Below, piece by piece: positions 49,574 to 57,257 of a DNA stretch of 64,000 nucleotides. A model generated the notes under the pieces. The model ran no database searches. It worked only from the letters and a program-made list of their open reading frames with translations, and had not been told where the DNA came from. Position 1 is the stretch's first letter; each line of letters begins with the position of its first letter. Position numbers and translations under genes: made by a program. Origin of the DNA: CAZKCI01 sp964551475 (GTDB taxonomy: Bacteria; Auribacterota; Erginobacteria; Erginobacterales; CAZKCI01); contig CAZKCI010000117.1 in assembly GCA_964551475.1 (NCBI GenBank), forward strand, positions 1 to 64,000, given 5' to 3'.

Positions 49574-51232
49574 TTAGGGCTTCTTGACTTCGTCCACCAC
49601 GATCCCCACGGGATACTGGTAGGTGTCGGTCCCGAAGTAGTAGGCCTTGCCCTTGATGATCAACCCTTCGGCGGCATAGTCGGCTTTCTTTTTCGAGATC
49701 TTTGCCCAGTCCTTGGCCGCCTGGGACCCCTTGAGGAAATACCCCCGGAGGCACTTCATCGTCGTCTCGGGCTCGCCGGGGAGGTTGAGCTTCCAACATT
49801 CGTAGTTGTCCCTGCCGAACTCCTTCAGGGGGAAGGTGGAGAGATCGGCGGCGCCCATCCCGGCGCGGAAGGAGACCGGCTTGCCGGCGAGGGTCTTGAC
49901 CTCGGCTGAGTCTTTCTGGAAGAGGGCGAAAGCCGTTTCGGCGTAGTCAACAGACGCGGTGGGGGCGGCGGCGGATTGGTAGGACGCGAAAGGCCCCGCG
50001 ATCTGGACGCCCCGTTCCGGAAGCTTGGAGACCAGATTCGGGACGACGGCGGCCAGGGGATAGGCGACCCCGTGGTTCTGGCGCTTCGACCCCGCCTCGG
50101 CCTGGAGGGGAAGGCCGACGGAGCGGCGCCACTCGTTCATCGTGTCCATGTTTAGCTTCCCGGGCTCGGAAGCCACGAAGCTGGAGAACTGGTCAAAATA
50201 ATCCTGGTCGGGATTGAAGCCGGGGTTCTCGTCGCTGTTGCCGCCGGTTCCGCCGAGCATGAACGGCTCGCCGTCCGCGTTCAGCGCTTTGAGCTCCTCC
50301 GGTTTCCAGACCAGGAGGTTCTTCTTGTCGGCGTCCATATACTTGTAGTAGCCGCCCTGGTTCTGAAAGAGGACGTTGTCCTTCATGACCAGGTCTTCAC
50401 TCCCGAAGGTGTTGGAGACGGCGTAGCCGGCCTCGCCGCCCTCGGTCTGGCAGAAGGCGATGATGTTCTTCTCCAGGACCGTCTTCCCCTGACGGCCGAC
50501 GAAAACGCCCATGCCGCCGCCCCGGCTCGGGTAGTACCAGCAGAAGACCAGCGCGCAGTTCCGGACCGTCACCGTCCCTCCGGGCTGTGTGGATCGGGTC
50601 TCGACCCCGGCATAAATGGCGTTGACGATGAAGGTGTTGGCCACCAGGTTGTCCTTCCCCGCCCAGGCGACATAGATCCCCTCGCCGATCGGGTTGGCGA
50701 TGATGCAGTTGAGGATCTTGATGTTGGGCGAGGAGCCCTCGAAGGCCTTGCCGGGGTAGGAAGGCGCCTTGAGCATCACGCTGCCTTCCGGGGTGTAACG
50801 GTTCCGGGAGAAGCAGTTCAGGACCAGGCCGTCCACGGTGAGGCCGCTGTGGTCCTTCCCGCCCACGCCCGCGATGATCCCCTCGGGGAGGCCCGTCCAG
50901 TCGCCCTTGTAATCGGAGGCGCGTTCCAGGACCGTGAGATTCTTGAAGGGGTCCCGCTCCGAGAAATCGTCGTTATAGCCTCCGGCGATGGTGAGATCCG
51001 GGATCTTGATCGAGTAATGGCCGCATCCCCCCTTGCCGTTGTAGACGCCTTTGGCGACATGGATGACGTCGCCGCGAGTCGCTTTGTCCAATGCGTTCCA
51101 GATGTCGCCAAAGGGAGACTCCTTGGAGCCATTCCCCTCCGACCCCGCTTTCACGTACCAGTCGGCGGCGGGGAGCGAGGAAGACCAGGCAAAAAACAGG
51201 GCGCAGAACAGGATGCCTACAAAATATTTCAT
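49574..51232 (-). CDS. Exported right-handed parallel beta-helix protein
   Basis: The signal peptide is MKYFVGILFCALFFAWSSSLPAADW. The mature protein starts with the DUF1565-like phrase WYVKAGSEGNGSKESPFGDI, then KGVYNG, and proceeds through beta-helix coils with IKILNCIIANPIGEGIYVAW, LVANTFIVNAIYAGVE and VTVRNCALVF (about 100-290), as in pectate-lyase-like folds. No catalytic set for a lyase is recognisable. The last 150 residues are a separate soluble region ending GIVVDEVKKP. It probably binds or acts on polysaccharide outside the cell. The gene converges with the Gloeo_Verruco protein gene and is followed by the long hairpin. Confidence 0.78.
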   Translation of the reverse strand: MKYFVGILFCALFFAWSSSLPAADWYVKAGSEGNGSKESPFGDIWNALDKATRGDVIHVAKGVYNGKGGCGHYSIKIPDLTIAGGYNDDFSERDPFKNLTVLERASDYKGDWTGLPEGIIAGVGGKDHSGLTVDGLVLNCFSRNRYTPEGSVMLKAPSYPGKAFEGSSPNIKILNCIIANPIGEGIYVAWAGKDNLVANTFIVNAIYAGVETRSTQPGGTVTVRNCALVFCWYYPSRGGGMGVFVGRQGKTVLEKNIIAFCQTEGGEAGYAVSNTFGSEDLVMKDNVLFQNQGGYYKYMDADKKNLLVWKPEELKALNADGEPFMLGGTGGNSDENPGFNPDQDYFDQFSSFVASEPGKLNMDTMNEWRRSVGLPLQAEAGSKRQNHGVAYPLAAVVPNLVSKLPERGVQIAGPFASYQSAAAPTASVDYAETAFALFQKDSAEVKTLAGKPVSFRAGMGAADLSTFPLKEFGRDNYECWKLNLPGEPETTMKCLRGYFLKGSQAAKDWAKISKKKADYAAEGLIIKGKAYYFGTDTYQYPVGIVVDEVKKP

Positions 51233-51263
51233 ATTCCCTCCTTGGGTTGTCTCGTTCTCGGAA

Positions 51264-51473
51264 TCAGTCGACGCCGATCATCACGCTGGAGGCCTTGATC
51301 ACGGCGTAGGCCTTCTGCCCGCACTTCAGGCCGAGGGACTGGGCGGACTCCTTGGTGATGATCGAGGCGATCTTCTGGCCGTCGGGGAGGCCGATAACCA
51401 CCTCGACGTTCACCGCTCCGTCCGTGATCTCCTTGATCGTGCCGCGCAGTATGTTCCGGGCGCTGATCTTCAT
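51264..51473 (-). CDS. Molbindin (Mop/TOBE domain molybdate-binding protein)
   Basis: GAAGGAGG lies 9 bp before the ATG at 51473. The 69 residues match a single Mop domain: MKISARNILRGTIKEITDGA, VNVEVVIGLPDGQKIASIIT, and ESAQSLGLKCGQKAYAVIKA with the end SSVMIGVD. Molbindins form hexamers that bind molybdate or tungstate in the cytoplasm and buffer it. Length and motifs are standard. It stands alone between the beta-helix protein and the metallophosphoesterase; no molybdenum transport genes are visible in the window. Confidence 0.93.
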   Translation of the reverse strand: MKISARNILRGTIKEITDGAVNVEVVIGLPDGQKIASIITKESAQSLGLKCGQKAYAVIKASSVMIGVD

Positions 51474-51561
51474 GGCCTACGCCTCCTTCGGTTCCGGGTC
51501 ATTCCCGCATGGAAGTATAGCACTTTTGCCATTGTTTGAACGGGGGGCGCTCTGACCCAGC

Positions 51562-52662
51562 CTACGAGCGGAGGGTGATGCGGAGGATCTCGGCCGGTCG
51601 CCAGAGGCGCATACGCGGGCCCCAGGTCCCCGTGCCGCGGCTCACGATGACCGTCAGCCCATCATCTTCATATGCCCCCTCGAAAAATGCGTAGTGCGGA
51701 CGGACGAAATAGCTGAAAGGCCAAATCTGCCCCGCGTGTGTGTGGCCGCATAGCATCAAACCCACACCCTTTCCTTCTAAATCCTCGGGCCGAGGAGGGG
51801 AGTGAGAGAGCATGATTGTCGCGCCAGTTGGACGGCCCGCGAGAGCTTTCCCGAAAGGATCGCCGGTTCTCCGGACCGATCGCATCCCCCCGCCGATGTT
51901 GTCCACACCCGCCAGGACCAGGCCTGGCCGCACCTCGGCCCACGTGTCGTGAAGGACACGGAAGCCTCCCGCGGTGATAAGTTCCTTGCCGGCACCATCG
52001 TGGCCGTAGGATTCGTGATTGCCGAGGACCGCCCAGAGTCCCAGGGGAGCGGACAGGCGGCGGAGGATGGGGGGCAGGGCTTCAGGGACCTGGCCGTGGC
52101 CTTCGAAGGCATCCCCGAGCAGGACCACCAGGTCGGGATTGAGTTTCCGGACCTGATCGACACGGGCCGAGAGCCATTCCTCTCCGAGGAGTGTGCCGAG
52201 ATGGAGGTCCGAAAGGGCAACGATCGTCGTTCCGTTGAGCTCCCCAGGTAAGCCTGCGAGGCGCACCTCGTAGTCGATCACCACAGGGGGACGGAGACCC
52301 TGCACCAGTGCGACCGCCGAGAGAGCGCTGCCCGCGATCAAAGCCCAGCCCCTCAGGACTGGGGCAGTGCGCCGGAATAGGAAACCGAAGCCGGTGGCCA
52401 CGTCGACCGCGAACAGGCAGGCGAAAAGCAGGAAGAGCGCGGCCATCCAAGTCATGCCGACCAACTCGACAGCCGCGGCCACCGTTCCCGCTCCGTTGTG
52501 GCCGAAGTGAAGGCCGAGGACGAAGACCCCCCAGAGGGCCGCGCCCGCCAGGGGGAGGAAGCCGCGATGCAGTCGGCGCTTCAGGGCCGGTATCGAACCG
52601 GCTCGCCAGAAGACATAGAGCTGCAGGACGGAAAAGAGAACAGTGAGGATGGGTCCAAACAC
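51562..52662 (-). CDS. Membrane-anchored metallophosphoesterase (YkuE/YaeI-like)
   Basis: The start is GTG at 52662 with GGAGGAAGC upstream. Four or so hydrophobic segments lie in residues 1-120 (for example ILTVLFSVLQLYVFW and AALFLLFACLFAVDVATG). The C-terminal domain (about 150-366) has the full motif set: LSDLHLG, LGDAFEGHG, LGNHESYG, LSHSPP and CGHTHAGQ. The YkuE/YaeI type acts at the membrane, perhaps on lipid phosphoesters such as UDP-diacylglucosamine. A degenerate copy of the gene's front 280 bp and its upstream flank lies at 61872-62291, so this locus has been duplicated. Confidence 0.88.
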   Translation of the reverse strand: MFGPILTVLFSVLQLYVFWRAGSIPALKRRLHRGFLPLAGAALWGVFVLGLHFGHNGAGTVAAAVELVGMTWMAALFLLFACLFAVDVATGFGFLFRRTAPVLRGWALIAGSALSAVALVQGLRPPVVIDYEVRLAGLPGELNGTTIVALSDLHLGTLLGEEWLSARVDQVRKLNPDLVVLLGDAFEGHGQVPEALPPILRRLSAPLGLWAVLGNHESYGHDGAGKELITAGGFRVLHDTWAEVRPGLVLAGVDNIGGGMRSVRRTGDPFGKALAGRPTGATIMLSHSPPRPEDLEGKGVGLMLCGHTHAGQIWPFSYFVRPHYAFFEGAYEDDGLTVIVSRGTGTWGPRMRLWRPAEILRITLRS

Positions 52663-52749
52663 GCTTCCTCCTTGTTATTGCGTGAAGCATCCCACGAAAA
52701 CGCCTGGAAGGCAACCGGCGGGGAGGGACGGGGAGCCGGCCGCGCCGGC

Positions 52750-52940
52750 TTGGTCAAGGCGCTGGCCGGATATTCCTCAAAGTATTATTCGGCCAGATAT
52801 AAATTTACAAAGATTATTGACTTCATAACCATCCCCGTGATAGCGTCCCTTTCAACCATGGGAGGTTATCGTGCTTTTCTCGGGTGAGGTTAGGTGGCTT
52901 TCCAACCCGGCGCTGGAGAGTAGTCCAGGCCGGGTATTCC
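52750..52940 (+). promoter_or_regulatory. Promoter-to-terminator element, copy A
   Basis: The element opens with TTGGTCAAGGCGCTGGCC and a hairpin-forming pair CTGGCCG..CGGCCAG, then TTGACT (52817-52822) and TAGCGT (52841-52846) as promoter. The conserved core CCATGGGAGGT and TGCTTTTCTCGGGTGAGG follows, and then the hairpin CCCGGCGCTGGA..TCCAGGCCGGG (52906-52934). Its T tract is weak. It lies 57 bp upstream of the RelA/SpoT-like gene. Copies B and C are about 85-90% alike by eye. Confidence 0.75.
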
Positions 52941-52996
52941 ATTATCGAACTCCGGAAGGAAATGGGAAACAGATGTAGCTGAACAAGGAAACAATC

Positions 52997-53692
52997 GTGC
53001 AAAAAGGCGAATTCGAAAGCCTGACTACGAGGTTGAACAAGCTATGGGCGGCGCTATGCGAATGCGCACGTCGCTATCGGCGCCGCTATTCATTAGCAAC
53101 CAATCCGAAAGAGGTTCTCCCCCGCAGTCAAACCCATAACCTTGATGACCTTAGGGAGGCCGCCGAAGATGCACTTCCTCTCCTGAAGAAAATCTGCGGG
53201 CGAGTCGCTGATGATCTCGGGGGACGCTTTATAGCCAATGTGAAATCCTGCAAGCGGATAGAGGAGCGCTTAAAGCAGGGGATTCATCTGGGAGATATCG
53301 AAGATCCGGTCCGGGCTACAATTATTTTCAAGAGCCTGGATCAGATGGCGGAAGGCCTCAATCTTCTCCTGGACGCATTGAAAGAAGAGACGCCAGAACA
53401 TATTCGCGTCGAAGATTATTATGCCGATCCTCTGGATTATGGGTATATCGGACTTCAGGTCGAAACATTGCTTCCGGCCAGCATAAGGGGAGAACCGAGA
53501 CTGATAAGGGCCGAGATACAAATTCACACCGATCTCTCACTGGAAGCAAGGGAGACGGTGCATCGCTCCTACGAAGGGCTTCGGTCACAAAAAGACACAG
53601 CCATCTTCGAGGAAGATGATTACAAAGCTTATCTCCAAAGGAGGCTGGCTTCGATGGAGAGCTTCGTCAACGCTTTCCGGAAGATGTTGTAG
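52997..53692 (+). CDS. RelA/SpoT-type nucleotidyltransferase domain protein
   Basis: The start is GTG, with AAGGAAAC upstream. The 231-residue protein has the synthetase-domain signature in order: LGDIEDPVRATIIFKSLDQM (about 95-115), DYYADPLDYGYIGLQVETLL (about 133-152; the GYxGLH-like motif carries Gln for His) and RAEIQIHTDLSLEARE (about 170-185; EIQIRT-like). No hydrolase or ACT/TGS domain is present, so it is a small single-domain enzyme. Such proteins make (p)ppGpp, or act as toxins (toxSAS, CapRel) that pyrophosphorylate nucleotides or tRNA. The altered motif makes the product uncertain. It converges with an RHH gene whose end overlaps its 3' end by 26 nt. Confidence 0.75.
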   Translation: MQKGEFESLTTRLNKLWAALCECARRYRRRYSLATNPKEVLPRSQTHNLDDLREAAEDALPLLKKICGRVADDLGGRFIANVKSCKRIEERLKQGIHLGDIEDPVRATIIFKSLDQMAEGLNLLLDALKEETPEHIRVEDYYADPLDYGYIGLQVETLLPASIRGEPRLIRAEIQIHTDLSLEARETVHRSYEGLRSQKDTAIFEEDDYKAYLQRRLASMESFVNAFRKML

Positions 53693-54032
53693 ATGCCTGA
53701 GAATATTCCCGATGGATTATTTTCCAGGCTTGCTCTTCGGAAATCCGTCTCCCATAGAACTGGGCTTCAACCGGATTTACCGGCTTCCAATCGGAAAGAT
53801 CGCGGTTGAAAACCTCGCCCCTAATCCCCCGATTGTTTGGCAGGCTGACAACTCGATAGACGGTTTCACCTCGGACGTAATATCCCGCGATAGTCGCTTT
53901 CATCTTTTGTTCCTCCAATAAAAGTTTGCGAATGTATGCCGCTGCCGAAAGGTTATATGCGTTGCCGGAGGCAAATTCCCAGAGATCATCTTCCAGGTAA
54001 ACATTATGCCTTTTCCGATTGGAGATTTTCAT
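53667..54032 (-). CDS. Ribbon-helix-helix domain protein, convergent with the RelA/SpoT-like gene
   Basis: The start at 54032 (MKISNRKRHNVYLEDDLWEF) is preferred over an upstream ATG at 54089. Residues 1-43 look like an RHH DNA-binding domain, with a strand HNVYLEDD and helices SAAAYIRKLLLEEQK. The second part (about 44-121; ATIAGYYVRGETVYRVVSLP and DLSDWKPVNPVEAQFYGRRI) is a small beta-rich region I cannot assign. It lies tail to tail with the RelA/SpoT-like gene with a 26-nt overlap, so transcripts of the two would be antisense at the ends. An antitoxin or repressor role is possible but not shown. Confidence 0.6.
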   Translation of the reverse strand: MKISNRKRHNVYLEDDLWEFASGNAYNLSAAAYIRKLLLEEQKMKATIAGYYVRGETVYRVVSLPNNRGIRGEVFNRDLSDWKPVNPVEAQFYGRRISEEQAWKIIHREYSQASTTSSGKR

Positions 54033-54269
54033 TGGGTTTAGCCGTGGGAGAGTCCTTTCCCTAGCTTCAGTATAGCATATACACAACATTTATGTATATC
54101 AAGCGAAAAATGCAAAAATCTACCGGCCATCTCTGTCGCTGTATCATCCTATACGATAATGAGTAACGAATATCCCCAGTCTGCTCCAGTGCGATGCATA
54201 AGCGATTTTTTATGCGCCAGGTTTAAAATGCGCCTTTTCAATCGAGAGGAAATCAGGCCGGAAAAGAAT

Positions 54270-54512
54270 CATGTTCTGGCAACGCCACCGCCCTGCCGAT
54301 CACGGTCGGCGAAATCAGCGGCGGGGCGGCCTTGACGCTGCGGATGGCTCAGCAGAACCGCAAGCCATACCTGCACATCGACTTGGAGTCGGTTCCGGCA
54401 GATAAGGCGATTCGGCTAATCCAGTCATGGTTAGGCCGGATAAAGTCAGGGATTCTAAACATCGCCGGTTCCCGAGAATCGAAGTCACCTGGGATTGATA
54501 AGAAGGCTTACG
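54270..54512 (+). pseudogene. Fragment of a putative molybdenum-carrier / Rossmann-fold (YpsA-like) protein
   Basis: A frame through ISGGAALTLRMAQQNRKPYL, HIDLESVPADKAIRLIQSWL and ILNIAGSRESKSPGI looks like the C-terminal half of the putative molybdenum-carrier family, where G-T-A-L-T and LNVAGPRESK are typical. The upstream half is absent, and the frame runs directly into copy B of the repeated element, so the gene is truncated at both sides. The assignment is from memory of the motif and is moderate. Confidence 0.4.
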
Positions 54513-54518
54513 CCGTCC

Positions 54519-54712
54519 AAGTCAAGGCGCTGGCCAGATATTCCTCAAAGTATTCTTCGGCCAGAATTAAATCCCTAAAGATTATTGACTTTTCAACCTT
54601 CCCCGTGATAGCGTCCTTTTCAACCATGGGAGGTTCCCGTGTTGTTCTTGAGTGAGGTCAGGTGGTGTTCTAAACCCGGTGCTGGAGGTTAGTCCAGGCC
54701 GGGTATTTTTAT
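54519..54712 (+). promoter_or_regulatory. Promoter-to-terminator element, copy B
   Basis: TTGACT (54585-54590) and TAGCGT (54609-54614) are followed by CCATGGGAGGTTCCCGTG, a GTGAGGTCAGGTGG core, the hairpin CCCGGTGCTGGA..TCCAGGCCGGG (54675-54703) and T5. It lies 77 bp upstream of the PLD-like gene. Confidence 0.78.
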
Positions 54713-54788
54713 TCGATTGTCTCCGCCCCGCCGAAGCGGTCCGGTTTGTCGCGATTAACCGGACCGCTATTCGCGCGGGAAGAAACCA

Positions 54789-56531
54789 ATGGTCTTGGCC
54801 AATCGTAGGGGGTGCGCATTGACTGCGGAATTTCAAGTCAGCGGCCAGAATGTCTCGGCGCTGTTCACGTTAACGATTCACCGCGGTGAGGGTATGGCCC
54901 TGCTTGCGATGAACTGGAAAAAGGGGGAACCCCCGCAGGACTTTGTCGGTTTCGCCATCGAATATAGTGAGCCGAATGGCGAAAAATTCTACGTCTTGAA
55001 AAACCGCTTGGGCTTCTGCGATGCGAGCGGCAACGTCAATCCAAACGTGCTGTCGACCAGGCTCTCGCCGATCCAGAAATTCCGCTGGGTGCATTTCCCC
55101 TACCATGCCGAGCTCCCCGGCACATTCGTTTACCGGGTCACCCCGGTATTTATGAATGGAGCTGACGAGTTGAGCTATGGCGAAGCACAAGAGGCCGCCA
55201 TTGAGCTCCGCCGCGAGACCTATCCGGGTTTGCTCAACGTCGCCTTCACCCGCGGATTCATCTCGTCGCAGGCATTCGTTCGGAACTACAAGTACGCCGG
55301 GGCCATCTCCACGCTATTGCCGGAGAAAGCGTCCGACGGGTTGACCTTTGTTCCGACCCATCCCAAGACCGATGAGGCCCTGGCGTGGATGGGCTTCGAA
55401 GCGCGGAATGCGATCCTTGATGTGCTCGACAAGGCCATCGCCGACGAGAAGGCTCAGGTCCGCGTGGTGGCTTATGATCTCAGCGAATGCGATGTTGTGT
55501 CGCGTCTGGAGAAGCTCGGGCCACGCCTAAAGATCATCATCGATGACAGCCAAGACCATGGCGAAGCGGATTCGGGCGAAAGGCAGGCGGAAACGCGCCT
55601 GTCGGCCTCGGCGGGCGCCGCCAACGTCAAGCGGCAGCACGTGTCGAAACTCCAGCACAACAAGACCATCGTGATCGACGGCCCCGAAAGCCAGACGGTC
55701 GTGTGCGGCTCGACCAATTTCAGCTGGCGCGGATTATTCGTGCAATCGAACAATGCGATGATTCTGCATGGGGCAAGCGCAGTCGCACCATTTCTGGCGG
55801 CATTCGAGAACTATTGGTCGCTGAAACCGGCAGGTTTCAAGAACTCTGCATCCGCGGGATGGACCGATCTCGGCCTGGATGGGATCGACGCGCGCGTAGC
55901 GTTTTCTCCCCACGCGCCATCGAACGCGTTGTTGGAAACCATCGCTGACGACATTGGAAACAACACCACATCGTGCCTATTCTTTTCTCTGGCATTTCTC
56001 GCTCAAACCCCGGGGCCCATTCTGGAAGCAATCAAGAAGGTGTCGGCAGACGACAAGCTTTTTGTCTATGGCCTCTCCGACCGGAAAGTAGGCGGTCTCG
56101 ATCTGCAGAAGCCTGACGGCGATGTCTCGTCGGTCTTTCCCGCAGCGCTGGCGAAGAACCTCCCGGAGCCGTTTTCCCAAGAACCAACCGGAGGCGGGGG
56201 CATCCGCATGCATCACAAATTCATCGTTATCGACTTCGACAAGCCGACCGCCCGGGTCTATCTCGGCTCGTATAACTTTTCCTCGCCCGCGGACACCAAG
56301 AACGGAGAAAACCTGCTTCTGATCCGAGACCGCCGGATCGCGGTCTCCTATATTGTCGAGGCGCTGCGCATTTTCGACCACTACCATTTCAGGGTGACCC
56401 GGCAGGAAGCCAAGAAGGCCAAAAGGAAGCTCATACTTGCCACGCCGCCGCGGAAAGAGGGGGAAGAGCCTTGGTGGGCCAAGTACTATATGAACGCCCG
56501 GAAAATCCGCGATCGCGAACTCTTCGCTTAG
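54789..56531 (+). CDS. Phospholipase D-like protein with two HxK motifs
   Basis: GGGAAGAAACC precedes the ATG. The 580-residue protein has two PLD-type motifs: LQHNKTIVIDG...CGSTNFSWRG (about 297-320) and MHHKFIVIDFDKP..LGSYNFSSP (about 475-500). In both the His, Lys and Asn/Ser are present and the Asp is placed a few residues on, as in diverse PLD-superfamily nucleases and phospholipases. The N-terminal 140 residues are a beta-rich domain (FTLTIHRGEG, FVYRVTPVF). There is no signal peptide. Its setting in an island suggests a defence or mobile-element role (nuclease), but lipid hydrolysis cannot be excluded. Confidence 0.8.
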   Translation: MVLANRRGCALTAEFQVSGQNVSALFTLTIHRGEGMALLAMNWKKGEPPQDFVGFAIEYSEPNGEKFYVLKNRLGFCDASGNVNPNVLSTRLSPIQKFRWVHFPYHAELPGTFVYRVTPVFMNGADELSYGEAQEAAIELRRETYPGLLNVAFTRGFISSQAFVRNYKYAGAISTLLPEKASDGLTFVPTHPKTDEALAWMGFEARNAILDVLDKAIADEKAQVRVVAYDLSECDVVSRLEKLGPRLKIIIDDSQDHGEADSGERQAETRLSASAGAANVKRQHVSKLQHNKTIVIDGPESQTVVCGSTNFSWRGLFVQSNNAMILHGASAVAPFLAAFENYWSLKPAGFKNSASAGWTDLGLDGIDARVAFSPHAPSNALLETIADDIGNNTTSCLFFSLAFLAQTPGPILEAIKKVSADDKLFVYGLSDRKVGGLDLQKPDGDVSSVFPAALAKNLPEPFSQEPTGGGGIRMHHKFIVIDFDKPTARVYLGSYNFSSPADTKNGENLLLIRDRRIAVSYIVEALRIFDHYHFRVTRQEAKKAKRKLILATPPRKEGEEPWWAKYYMNARKIRDRELFA

Positions 56532-57257
56532 GAGCTCAGGTGGCTTCCGCGGGGCGGTCACGCTCGGGGGACAGGCGGGCAGGACCGATGGGAGAGGGGG
56601 GAAGGAGATCGCGCGGAATCCCCCTGATCTCCAGCAGCGAGCGATCTGATGCTCTGAACGCCAAGCTGTGCAATGGGAACTCGGTCTAGAACACTGATCC
56701 CCGAGTCGGGATCGCTCGCTGAAACCGTCGGGTTCGAGCTTTTAACTCCCGGCCTGGGCGAAGATGTAAGGAGTGCGCTGAAAGCCGCATTGGCGGGCGG
56801 CGCAGTATTTTCAAGTGGGGCCTCGCCCCGTTTCATCTTTCGCCGGGCGCTCACCGCTTCCATCCGCGACATCGAGGCGCACCCGCGGGGCAAGCTGGAG
56901 CTCTCTACAACTGTTACGGATACGGCTACGCGCTTGGGATGAACCACAAGAACGAAGAAGGAAGACGCGAGATGCTTTGGCCTCATGGTTTGGATAAAAT
57001 CAAGACTGAGATGGATGCGGGGATCGAACCACGATAAGCAGCATGAGGGTAAGAAGCTAGCTTCCGCCATAGCTGAGCGGGAATATTTATAGAGTGAGGG
57101 GCGGGGGGAGCAGGGTTTCAGGCTGGAACCAGCCTCCCAAGGGGGGAGAAATTTCAACCGCCAACCCAAGTAACTATCCGCGAATTCCGGGGGCATCATG
57201 CACATATTGCTGCATTCAATGATTTGGAGCTAAGCACGGTGTCCGCGGAATTCTAGA
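56532..57257. other. No confident gene; possible decayed coding sequence
   Basis: A frame at 56673-56942 (89 residues; MGTRSRTLIPESGSLAETVG, GLGEDVRSALKAALAGGAVF) has no ribosome binding site or recognisable domain and ends where a neighbouring frame takes over, so it may be the remnant of an older gene. From 56943 to 57257 I see nothing supported. Confidence 0.3.
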
